From Clostridia bacterium (GTDB taxonomy: Bacteria; Bacillota; Clostridia; Lachnospirales; CAG-274), in NCBI GenBank assembly GCA_030536675.1, contig JAUNPM010000009.1, positions 1 to 18,803 of the forward strand: a DNA stretch of 18,803 nt, in the 5' to 3' direction. Positions 1 through 6,265 of the stretch are shown here, one piece after another (within the stretch, counting starts at the first letter, position 1; every line of letters begins with the position of its first letter). Both the position numbers and the translations under genes were made by a program. A model generated the notes under the pieces. That model was not told where the DNA came from, made no database searches, and worked only from the letters and a program-made list of their open reading frames with translations.

Positions 1-17
1 GAAAAAGGAGAAATTTT

Positions 18-1163
18 ATGAGCTATAGATTAGAAACAAAATGTATACACGGTGATAAATGTGAAGAAAGGAAGCACTCCTTTGGAGCTGTGTCTGTGCC
101 CATATATCAGACTGCGACCTTTGCTCATCCGGGCATAGGAAGGTCAACGGGTTATGATTATTCCAGAGAAAGCAACCCTACAAGGGAAGAGCTTGAAAAC
201 TTTGTAACAGCTCTTGAATGTTCTTGTGATACGGTTGCCTGTTCTACGGGAATGGCGGCATTAAGCTTATGCCTTGAGCTTTTTGAAAGAGGTTCTCATA
301 TTTTGTGTACAGATGATCTATACGGCGGCTCTGTCAGGATATTTGAAACCGTGGGAAAAAACAAAGGACTTGAGTTTGATTATGTGGATACAAGCAGAAG
401 AGAGTTGGTTGAAAAAAGCATAAGGGAAAATACAAAGGCTCTTTACATTGAAACGCCCAGTAATCCTACGATGAAAGTAACCGATTTAAAAGCTATGAAA
501 GAAATTGCTCTTAAATACGGATTAATGTTAATAGTTGACAATACCTTTCTTACTCCTTATTTTCAAAATCCAATAGTTTTGGGAGCAGATATTGTTATAC
601 ACAGCGGTACAAAGTTTCTGGGAGGACATAATGATACTCTTGCGGGATTTGTATGTACTGCAAATGAGGAGCTTAAAAACAAAATAAGATTTTTATATAA
701 AACAGTGGGCTGTTGTTTATCTCCTTTTGACAGTTTTCTTTTGCTGAGAGGAATAAAAACCCTTGGTGTGAGAGTTGAAAAACAGCAGAGTAATGCAATA
801 AAAATCGCAAATTGGTTAAAAGAGCATAAGAAGGTAAAAAATGTATATTATGTGGGACTTAAGGATCATAAAGGATATGATGTAAATTTAAAGCAGGCGA
901 GAGGTTTCGGCAGTATGATCTCATTTGAGGTGGACAGTGAGGAAACTGCAATAAAAATACTTGAAAATGTTAAGGTAATAAGCTATGCGGAAAGCCTTGG
1001 GGGTGTAGAGTCCCTTATTACATATCCAATGCTGCAAACTCACGGTGACGTGCCTGAGAGTATAAGGGAAGAGCTTGGAATAAACAACAGATTTTTAAGG
1101 CTGTCTGTAGGTATAGAAAATACAGAGGACCTTATTGCTGATATAGAAAATGCGTTAAATTGA
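18..1163 (+). CDS. Cys/Met metabolism PLP enzyme (cystathionine gamma-synthase/gamma-lyase family)
   Basis: This 381-residue protein belongs to the Cys/Met metabolism PLP-dependent family (fold type I), whose members form or cleave cystathionine and related thioethers in the cytoplasm. The Schiff-base lysine is K199 in HSGTKFLGG. The cofactor ring-nitrogen partner is D174 in VDNTF. Y48 and R50 (YSRESNPTR) are the residues that bind the cofactor phosphate across the subunit interface. The length fits cystathionine gamma-synthase or gamma-lyase (about 380-400) better than O-acetylhomoserine sulfhydrylase (about 430). The start is supported by AAGGAG about 7 bp upstream. A C-S lyase gene follows after 19 bp. 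Together they could run transsulfuration (cysteine to homocysteine), or the pair could degrade cystathionine. Synthase and lyase cannot be told apart from sequence by eye, so no symbol is given. The promoter lies outside the window. Confidence 0.9.
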   Translation: MSYRLETKCIHGDKCEERKHSFGAVSVPIYQTATFAHPGIGRSTGYDYSRESNPTREELENFVTALECSCDTVACSTGMAALSLCLELFERGSHILCTDDLYGGSVRIFETVGKNKGLEFDYVDTSRRELVEKSIRENTKALYIETPSNPTMKVTDLKAMKEIALKYGLMLIVDNTFLTPYFQNPIVLGADIVIHSGTKFLGGHNDTLAGFVCTANEELKNKIRFLYKTVGCCLSPFDSFLLLRGIKTLGVRVEKQQSNAIKIANWLKEHKKVKNVYYVGLKDHKGYDVNLKQARGFGSMISFEVDSEETAIKILENVKVISYAESLGGVESLITYPMLQTHGDVPESIREELGINNRFLRLSVGIENTEDLIADIENALN

Positions 1164-1182
1164 TTTATGAGGTAATGTTAAT

Positions 1183-2355
1183 ATGAAATTTGATTTTGAT
1201 ACTTTTGTGGAAAGAAAAGGAACCAACTGTCTTAAATATGACTTTGCAAAGGAAAGAGGAAAAAGTGAAGATGTGCTGCCTTTATGGGTGGCAGATATGG
1301 ATTTTAAAACTGTGCCCGAGGTCAGTGAAAGGCTGGTTAAAATTGCGGAGCACGGCATATTCGGCTACACGGACTCAAAAATCGAATATTTTAATGCTGT
1401 GGCAAATTGGTATAAAAAATATTTTGATTGGGATATAAAGGAAGAGTGGCTTGTTAAAACTCCGGGAGTTGTGTTTGCCATAGCAATGGCTGTAAAGGCA
1501 TTTACAAAAGAGGGGGACGGAGTTATTATACAGCAGCCTGTATATTATCCTTTCAGTCAAACTATATTGGATAACAACAGAAAACTTGTCAATAATCCTC
1601 TTGAGCTTGTAAACGGTCATTATGAAATGAATTTTGAAGATTTTGAAAGAAAAATAGTTGAAAATAATGTTAAGCTATTTGTAATGTGCAGTCCACATAA
1701 TCCCGTGGGAAGAGTGTGGAAGGAATGGGAGCTAAGAAAGGTTGGAGATATTTGCTTAAAGCATAATGTTATCGTTGTAAGCGATGAGATCCACTGTGAT
1801 TTTACATATGAGGGGAACAGACACATTGTGTTTGCATCACTTGAAAAGGAATATGAAAATATAACAATTACTTGTACGGCGCCAAGTAAGACCTTTAATA
1901 TTGCAGGGCTTCAGGCATCAAATATTTTTATAGCAAACAGGCATATAAGAAAAAGATTTATAAAGGAAATTTCAGCGGCGGGATACAGCCAGCTTAATAC
2001 AATGGCTCTTGCAGCTTGTCAAACGGCATATGAAAAAGGCGATGAATGGCTTAAAGAGCTTAAAGAATATTTAAAGGGCAATCTTGACTTTGTAAGAAAG
2101 TATTTAAATGAAAATATGCCTTATATTAAGCTGATTGAACCTGAGGGGACATATTTAATATGGCTTGATTTCAGAGAGCTTAATATGACGGAAGAAGAAA
2201 GGGAAGATTTGATTGTGAATAAGGCTAAATTGTGGCTTGACAGCGGAGCTATATTCGGAAAAGCGGGAGAGGGCTTTGAAAGAATAAACATTGCTTGCAG
2301 CAGATCTACCCTTGAAAGAGCTTTAAGTCAGCTGAAAAAGGCTTTGGAGAAATAA
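1183..2355 (+). CDS. patB: PatB/MalY-type cystathionine beta-lyase (C-S lyase, aminotransferase fold)
   Basis: This 390-residue PLP enzyme is of the MalY/PatB class, which cleaves the carbon-sulfur bond of cystathionine or cysteine conjugates to thiol, pyruvate and ammonia. The family hallmark LPLWVADMDF lies at residues 32-41. PHNPVG at 171-176 binds the cofactor, D201 in SDEIHCD contacts the pyridine nitrogen, and K236 in TAPSKTFNIAG is the Schiff-base lysine. The length is normal for the family. GAGGT sits 9 bp before the ATG. The gene is almost certainly cotranscribed with the upstream Cys/Met enzyme (19-bp gap). With that partner it would release homocysteine for methionine synthesis. 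The cysteine importer downstream fits the sulfur theme. I found no convincing intrinsic terminator after its stop, so some transcripts may read into the downstream leader. The physiological substrate is inferred, not shown. Confidence 0.9.
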   Translation: MKFDFDTFVERKGTNCLKYDFAKERGKSEDVLPLWVADMDFKTVPEVSERLVKIAEHGIFGYTDSKIEYFNAVANWYKKYFDWDIKEEWLVKTPGVVFAIAMAVKAFTKEGDGVIIQQPVYYPFSQTILDNNRKLVNNPLELVNGHYEMNFEDFERKIVENNVKLFVMCSPHNPVGRVWKEWELRKVGDICLKHNVIVVSDEIHCDFTYEGNRHIVFASLEKEYENITITCTAPSKTFNIAGLQASNIFIANRHIRKRFIKEISAAGYSQLNTMALAACQTAYEKGDEWLKELKEYLKGNLDFVRKYLNENMPYIKLIEPEGTYLIWLDFRELNMTEEEREDLIVNKAKLWLDSGAIFGKAGEGFERINIACSRSTLERALSQLKKALEK

Positions 2356-2411
2356 TTTTTTTGCTTTGCCTGTATTATTTGCAAATTTATTAATGAAATT
2401 ATTAAAAACTA

Positions 2412-2440
2412 TTGACATAATATTGAAATAGTGATATAAT
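2412..2440 (+). promoter_or_regulatory. Consensus sigma-70-type promoter for the Cys-leader/ABC importer unit
   Basis: TTGACA (2412-2417) and TATAAT (2435-2440) are separated by exactly 17 bp, a full match to the vegetative promoter consensus. The expected start of transcription is about 2446-2448, which puts the Cys-rich leader peptide about 40 nt into the message. A promoter this strong implies that output is set by downstream control, which fits the palindrome at 2443-2464 and the attenuator at 2572-2634. Confidence 0.85.
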
Positions 2441-2442
2441 CC

Positions 2443-2464
2443 TATTATTCCACTAGGAAAAATA
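2443..2464 (+). promoter_or_regulatory. Imperfect palindrome at the predicted transcription start (candidate operator)
   Basis: TATTATTCC (2443-2451) and GGAAAAATA (2456-2464) form an inverted repeat pairing 8 of 9 positions around the 4-nt centre ACTA. It starts 3 bp after the -10 box and covers the predicted transcription start, the usual place for a repressor site. The TTCC-N4-GGAA core resembles sites of Rrf2-family regulators such as CymR, which controls cysteine genes in Bacillales. That assignment is an inference from shape and context, because no regulator gene is present in the window. Confidence 0.45.
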
Positions 2465-2488
2465 ATTTGCGTGAAAGGACAATATAAT

Positions 2489-2569
2489 ATGATGATCTGT
2501 ATGTGCTGCTGTTTTATGATTTTATTGTATAAAAATTTGAATATTTGTCCTGACATACAGTTTAAATAA
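2489..2569 (+). CDS. Cysteine-rich leader peptide (26 codons), candidate attenuator uORF
   Basis: A 26-codon open frame starts MMICMCCCF and ends in TAA at 2567-2569. It contains Cys at codons 4, 6, 7, 8 and 20, so five of 26 residues, with codons 6-8 a run TGC TGC TGT. AAAGGA (2474-2479) lies 9 nt before the ATG, a good ribosome binding site. The frame sits between a consensus promoter and an intrinsic terminator, directly upstream of an importer whose binding protein resembles a cysteine receptor. This is the classical layout of an amino acid attenuator leader: stalling at the Cys run when charged tRNA-Cys is scarce would favour read-through. The peptide has four Met codons as well, so a methionine contribution cannot be excluded. 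No stable function of the peptide itself is proposed. Similar poly-cysteine short ORFs are known as cysteine-responsive attenuators in mycobacteria. Confidence 0.75.
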   Translation: MMICMCCCFMILLYKNLNICPDIQFK

Positions 2570-2571
2570 GG

Positions 2572-2612
2572 TTCTTATTATAAAATATTGTGTATTTACA
2601 TATATATAAGGA
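2572..2612 (+). promoter_or_regulatory. Candidate antiterminator hairpin of the Cys attenuator
   Basis: Bases 2572-2582 (TTCTTATTATA) can pair with 2601-2612 (TATATATAAGGA) in 11 base pairs with one G-U and one bulged base (2605), around an 18-nt loop. The 3' arm contains 2606-2612, the ascending arm of the terminator at 2606-2630, so the two hairpins exclude each other. The 5' arm begins 3 nt after the leader stop codon, so a ribosome finishing the leader would cover it, while one stalled at codons 4-8 would leave it free. Energies were not computed. Confidence 0.6.
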
Positions 2613-2634
2613 GGCCCAAAACTTCCTTATTTTT
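2606..2634 (+). terminator. Intrinsic terminator (attenuator) before the importer genes
   Basis: ATAAGGAGG (2606-2614) pairs with CTTCCTTAT (2622-2630) in a 9-bp stem with one G-U, closing a 7-nt loop CCCAAAA. The stem is followed by T residues 2630-2634. It lies 36 nt after the leader stop and 26 nt before the permease start, so it would end transcription before the importer. The stem and T-tract are modest in strength, as expected for a regulated terminator. The ascending arm contains AAGGAGG, but no start codon is suitably placed for it. Confidence 0.7.
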
Positions 2635-2660
2635 ATGCGGTGGATTAAGGAGTTGATAGT

Positions 2661-3320
2661 TTGGATATAGATTTTATGGCGGAATATGCGCCGATGTATG
2701 CAGAAGCGGCTAAACTGACTATAGGTATAGGTATAATAGGAATAATACTTTCAATAGCAGTAGGCTTGATATGTACAATTATTCTTCATTATAAAGTGCC
2801 TGTTTTGAGAAATATAGTTGCTGTATACAGGGAGCTTTCAAGGAACACACCTTTGCTTGTTCAGCTTTTTTTCCTGTATTTTGGACTACCTAAGCTGGGA
2901 ATAATAATAAGTTCGGAAGCCTGTGCTGTAATCGGTCTTACATTCCTTGGCGGAAGTTATATGGCGGAGGCATTCAGGAGCGGACTTGAAGCAATAGACA
3001 AAAGTCAAATAGAATCAGGGTTAAGTATAGGACTTACAAATATGCAGCTTATGAGATATATTGTGTTTCCCCAGGCGCTTTCAATATCTGTGCCTGCAAT
3101 TTGCGCAAACGTAATATTTCTTATAAAGGAAACATCTGTTTTCAGTGCGGTTGCTCTTGCCGATCTAATGTATGTGGCAAAAGACTTAATTGGCTTATAC
3201 TATAAGACAGATGAAGCTCTTCTTATGCTTGTGATAGCTTATTTAATATTGCTTTTGCCCATATCATTGTTTGCTTCGTGGCTTGAAAGGAGATTGAGAT
3301 ATGCAGGATTTGGGAATTAA
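2661..3320 (+). CDS. Polar amino acid ABC transporter permease (HisMQ/GlnP family), subunit 1
   Basis: This 219-residue integral membrane protein is one half of the channel of a polar amino acid importer in the cytoplasmic membrane. About five hydrophobic segments can be seen, the first near residues 19-42. The family motif ELSRNTPLLVQLFFLYFG is at 58-75. The cytoplasmic EAA loop that contacts the ATPase lies at about 103-125 (EAFRSGLEA then QIESGLSIGL). The start is TTG, chosen because AAGGAG (2647-2652) lies 8 nt before it; the first in-frame ATG is 23 nt from that site, too far. The gene overlaps the second permease by 20 bp, implying coupled translation. It is the first importer gene after the Cys attenuator, and cysteine or cystine is the inferred cargo from the binding protein and leader. 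Confidence 0.93.
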   Translation: MDIDFMAEYAPMYAEAAKLTIGIGIIGIILSIAVGLICTIILHYKVPVLRNIVAVYRELSRNTPLLVQLFFLYFGLPKLGIIISSEACAVIGLTFLGGSYMAEAFRSGLEAIDKSQIESGLSIGLTNMQLMRYIVFPQALSISVPAICANVIFLIKETSVFSAVALADLMYVAKDLIGLYYKTDEALLMLVIAYLILLLPISLFASWLERRLRYAGFGN

Positions 3321-3978
3321 AGTTTTGTTTATGGGCAACAATTTTTGGCGGTTGCTGGGAGGACTTGGAATAACAATAAAAATCTCTCTTATTGCAGTTG
3401 CAATTTCAATTGTTCTTGGTATTTTTATGGGAATGATAATGACTGTTAAAAATCCCGTAACAAAAGCCGTGACAAGAATATATCTTGAATTTGTGAGAAT
3501 AATGCCTCAGCTTGTTTTGCTTTTTATTGTGTATTTTGGAGCAACAAAGACCTTTGGCATAAATTTAAGCGGTCAGTTATCGGCGGTTATTGTGTTTGCT
3601 TTTTGGGGAACTGCCGAAATGGGTGATCTTGTAAGAAGTGCTCTTATTTCAATACCAAAGCATCAATATGAAAGCGGTGAAGCAATAGGTCTTACAAGAA
3701 TACAGCTTTACAGGTATATAATTATACCTCAGACATTGAGAAGGCTTATACCTTTATCAATAAATTTGGCTACGAGAATGATAAAAACAACCTCTCTTAT
3801 TGTACTTATAGGTGTTGTGGAGGTTATGAAAGTGGGACAGCAGATAATAGAGGCAAACAGATATACGGTGCCTAATTCCGCACTTTGGATATATGGTACA
3901 ATATTTTTTATGTATTTCTTTACCTGTTGGCCCATATCCTTAGTGTCATCATGGCTTGAGAAAAAATGGGCGAATTGA
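3301..3978 (+). CDS. Polar amino acid ABC transporter permease (HisMQ/GlnP family), subunit 2
   Basis: This 225-residue permease pairs with the preceding one to form a heterodimeric channel. The conserved block EFVRIMPQLVLLFIVYFG and the EAA loop (DLVRSALISIPKHQYESGEAIGLT, split here only by family positions) are both recognisable, followed by the usual PQTLRRLIP stretch. AAAGGAG (3286-3292), inside the end of the first permease gene, lies 8 nt before its ATG. It has about five membrane segments and normal length. Its stop overlaps the ribosome binding site of the ATPase gene, so the three genes are translationally packed. Paired permease genes are typical of this family when the channel is heterodimeric, as for histidine, glutamine and cystine/cysteine systems. 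Confidence 0.92.
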   Translation: MQDLGIKVLFMGNNFWRLLGGLGITIKISLIAVAISIVLGIFMGMIMTVKNPVTKAVTRIYLEFVRIMPQLVLLFIVYFGATKTFGINLSGQLSAVIVFAFWGTAEMGDLVRSALISIPKHQYESGEAIGLTRIQLYRYIIIPQTLRRLIPLSINLATRMIKTTSLIVLIGVVEVMKVGQQIIEANRYTVPNSALWIYGTIFFMYFFTCWPISLVSSWLEKKWAN

Positions 3979-3988
3979 GGTGAGTTAT

Positions 3989-4741
3989 TTGTATAGTGAG
4001 GAAAAACTTCTTGAAATTCATAATTTAGTAAAGGACTACGGAAACGGACCTATATTAAAGGGTGTTTCTCTTGATATACATAAAGGTGAAGTGCTTGTTG
4101 TAATCGGACCTTCGGGCTGCGGCAAAAGCACATTGTTAAGATGTATGAACGGACTTGAAAGTATTAAGTCGGGAGAAATACTTCTTGACGGCAATGTTAT
4201 AACAGGAAACAAAACAAAATGGAGTGAAGTAAGACAGAAAATAGGTATGGTTTTTCAAAGCTACGACCTTTTTCCACATATGAGCGTCATTGATAATATA
4301 CTTTTAGGTCCCGTTAAAGTGCAGAAAAGGGATAAAAAAGACGTTGAAAAAGAGGCTGAAATACTGCTTGAAAGAGTGGGCTTGCTTGAAAAGAAAAATG
4401 TATATCCAAGGCAGCTTTCAGGAGGACAGAAACAAAGAGTGGCTATTGTAAGAGCTCTTATTATGCACCCTGAAATAATGCTTTTTGATGAAGTGACTGC
4501 CGCTCTTGACCCTGAAATGGTAAGGGAGGTCTTAGACGTTATGCTTGAGCTTGCAAAAAACGGCTCAACAATGGTAATAGTGACCCACGAAATGCAGTTT
4601 GCAAGAGCAGTTGCAGACAGAGTTGTGTTTTTAGACGGAGGAGAGATCGTTGAAACGGATACACCGGAAAATTTCTTTACTGCGCCTAAAACGGAAAGAG
4701 CACAAAAATTTTTGAATACGTTTACATTTGATGTAAAATAA
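3989..4741 (+). CDS. Polar amino acid ABC transporter ATP-binding protein (GlnQ/HisP family)
   Basis: This is the cytoplasmic ATPase powering the importer. Numbered from the TTG at 3989 (250 residues), Walker A GPSGCGKST is at 40-48, the Q-loop glutamine is Q90, the signature LSGGQ is at 143-147, Walker B ends in D167 with catalytic E168, and the switch histidine is H200. The segment after Walker B reads DEVTAALDPE where DEPTSALDPE is the commoner form, a variant that leaves the catalytic residues intact. An upstream in-frame TTG at 3956 would give 261 residues, but it lies inside the permease gene without a good ribosome site. GAGGTGAG (3977-3984) fits the TTG at 3989 and gives the usual family length. 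The binding protein gene follows after 17-23 bp. Confidence 0.94.
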   Translation: MYSEEKLLEIHNLVKDYGNGPILKGVSLDIHKGEVLVVIGPSGCGKSTLLRCMNGLESIKSGEILLDGNVITGNKTKWSEVRQKIGMVFQSYDLFPHMSVIDNILLGPVKVQKRDKKDVEKEAEILLERVGLLEKKNVYPRQLSGGQKQRVAIVRALIMHPEIMLFDEVTAALDPEMVREVLDVMLELAKNGSTMVIVTHEMQFARAVADRVVFLDGGEIVETDTPENFFTAPKTERAQKFLNTFTFDVK

Positions 4742-4764
4742 TAAAAAGAAAGGAAGATATGATT

Positions 4765-5637
4765 ATGAAAAAGTTTATTGCATTAACACTTAGTTTATTG
4801 CTTGGAGCCGCAGCTTTAACAGGATGCGGTTCAACGGGAGGAACAGATGAAAGCGGTGCTGCTGATAACTCAGCAATTTACAGAACGGTAGATGAAATAA
4901 AGGAAAGCGGTAAAATCAATATTGGTGTATTCAGTGACAAAAAGCCCTTTGGTTATGTTGATGAAAACGGGGATTATCAGGGCTATGACATATATTTTGC
5001 CGAAAGACTTGCAAAGGATCTGGGTGTTGAGATCGAGTATGTTTCAACGGAGCCTGCCAGCCGTGTTGAGTATTTAAAAACGGGAAAGGTAGATGTAATA
5101 CTTGCAAACTTTACAGTAACAGAGGAAAGAGCTGAATCAGTTGATTTTGCACTTCCTTATATGAAGGTGGCTCTCGGTGTTGTATCTCCCGACAGCGCTC
5201 TTATTACATCACCTGAGCAGTTAAACGGAAAAACTCTTATTGTTGCAAAGGGAACAACTGCCGAAACATATTTTACTGAAAATTATCCTGATGTGAAGCT
5301 CTTAAAGTTTGACCAATATACGGAAGCATACAATGCTTTGTTGGACGGAAGAGGCGACGCCCTTTCAACAGATAATACGGAGGTCCTTGCGTGGGCGATT
5401 CAAAATCCGGGCTTTAGTGTAGGTATAGAATCCTTAGGAGATATTGACACAATAGCTCCTGCTGTTTCAAAGGGTAATACATCTTTAAAGGAATGGATAG
5501 ACAATGAGATCGTTGCCCTTGCAGATGAACAGTTCTTCCACAAGGATTATGAAGAAACACTTGCTCCTGTTTACGGAGATAATGTTGATATTGACAGTCT
5601 GGTTGTAGAAGGCGGAAAAGTAGACTCAGAAAATTAA
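4765..5637 (+). CDS. CjaA-like cysteine-binding lipoprotein of the ABC importer
   Basis: This is an extracellular solute-binding lipoprotein of family 3 (SBP_bac_3) that delivers ligand to the two permeases. The lipoprotein signal MKKFIAL...ALTGC puts the lipidated cysteine at C21, then a Gly/Ser-rich linker, then the binding domain from about residue 46 (INIGVFSDKKPFGYVD). Long stretches such as ASRVEYLKTGKVDVILANFT, FALPYMKVALGV and EQFFHKDYEETL closely resemble, from memory, the Campylobacter jejuni cysteine-binding protein CjaA. I therefore infer cysteine (or cystine) as ligand. An ATG two codons upstream (4759) is possible, but AGGAAG (4751-4756) is better spaced (8 nt) for 4765. It is the last gene of the importer unit and ends 17 bp before a strong terminator stem. 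Ligand identity rests on remembered similarity plus the Cys-rich leader. Confidence 0.9.
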   Translation: MKKFIALTLSLLLGAAALTGCGSTGGTDESGAADNSAIYRTVDEIKESGKINIGVFSDKKPFGYVDENGDYQGYDIYFAERLAKDLGVEIEYVSTEPASRVEYLKTGKVDVILANFTVTEERAESVDFALPYMKVALGVVSPDSALITSPEQLNGKTLIVAKGTTAETYFTENYPDVKLLKFDQYTEAYNALLDGRGDALSTDNTEVLAWAIQNPGFSVGIESLGDIDTIAPAVSKGNTSLKEWIDNEIVALADEQFFHKDYEETLAPVYGDNVDIDSLVVEGGKVDSEN

Positions 5638-5654
5638 TTTAAAAGTGCAATGAA

Positions 5655-5692
5655 AAAAGGCTTTCCTAATAAATTAAATAGGGAAGCCTTTT
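5655..5692. terminator. Bidirectional intrinsic terminator between convergent units
   Basis: Bases 5655-5668 pair with 5679-5692 in a 14-bp stem with one G-U, around a 10-nt AT-rich loop. On the plus strand the 3' arm ends in TTTT, which would end the importer transcript. On the minus strand the run complementary to 5653-5658 gives six T residues, which would end the leftward unit whose last stop is at 5710. Its position between convergent genes fits both roles. Confidence 0.88.
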
Positions 5693-5709
5693 AATAGGTT
5701 TTTATATTG

Positions 5710-6171
5710 TTATTTGTTGTCTTTTACTTCATCAACTGCGTCATTAACGCTTTCTTTTGCGTCCTCATAAACATTCTTAACGGAGTCCATAATATCCTTA
5801 CCGTTTTCTTTTGCGGAATCAATAATATCCTCTGCCGCTTCCTTTACTGCTTCTGCTGCTTTTTCGGGAACATCGATAATGGAGTCCTCGGGAATGTCGG
5901 GCTTCCCTGTTTTTATTTTATATTCCTCCACCTTTGCTCTTCCTTTTTGATACATCTCTTCGCCAACCTCTTTTGCTTTGTTTGCGTATTTTTTTACAAC
6001 GGGTCTTGCTTCGTCTACTATGTCGGTTACTTTCTCTTTTACGGAATCAATAATGTCCCCTGCGTCAATGGTTTTTGTGGTCTTTATTGTGTTCATAAGT
6101 TTAATTGCATCATCAACGGAAATTTTGCCGTCACTTACCATTTTAAGTATTTCCATTCTTTCTTTTTTCAT
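5710..6171 (-). CDS. SHOCT-like N-terminus with charged amphipathic-helix tail, function unknown
   Basis: A 153-residue, highly charged, Cys-free cytoplasmic protein. Residues 1-30 (MKKERMEILKMVSDGKIS, then DDAIKLM) match the small SHOCT-like/DUF2089-type helical hairpin seen at the N-terminus of YvlB-type proteins. The rest is predicted long amphipathic helix rich in Lys, Glu, Asp and Ala, similar in texture to YtxH or LEA-like stress proteins. Two 17-residue segments resemble each other: DIIDSVKEKVTDIVDEA at 39-55 and DIIDSAKENGKDIMDSV at 115-131, ten identities. TGAGGTAAC (complement of 6176-6184) is a good ribosome site for this ATG. It is the last gene of a leftward pair with the acyltransferase, 94 bp downstream of it. 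There is no signal peptide or membrane segment. A role in envelope or desiccation-type stress is only a guess from composition. Confidence 0.8.
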   Translation of the reverse strand: MKKERMEILKMVSDGKISVDDAIKLMNTIKTTKTIDAGDIIDSVKEKVTDIVDEARPVVKKYANKAKEVGEEMYQKGRAKVEEYKIKTGKPDIPEDSIIDVPEKAAEAVKEAAEDIIDSAKENGKDIMDSVKNVYEDAKESVNDAVDEVKDNK

Positions 6172-6265
6172 AGTTGTTACCTCACTTTCTGTTTAAATTA
6201 TGTTTTGTTATATATACGCTTATTATGCAAAAGAGTATGTTTAAATTTATTTGTAAATGCCTTTA

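Noticed and set aside
2340..2411. Terminator after the C-S lyase gene, suggested by a T-run at 2357-2362
   Set aside because: No GC-containing stem precedes the T-run. The only nearby complementarity is a weak 5-bp AT helix.
2441..2660. T-box or SAM/other riboswitch in the importer leader
   Set aside because: No T-box core motif and no S-box-type conserved blocks are visible, and the translated Cys-rich frame explains the leader better.
2635..2670. An 11-codon frame starting at ATG 2635 after the attenuator
   Set aside because: The AGGAGG in the terminator arm is 20 nt away, too far to serve it, and the frame overlaps the permease start. No support.
3956..3988. Upstream TTG start for the ATPase gene
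   Set aside because: It lies inside the permease gene without a ribosome site. The TTG at 3989 has GAGGTGAG at proper spacing and gives the usual family length.
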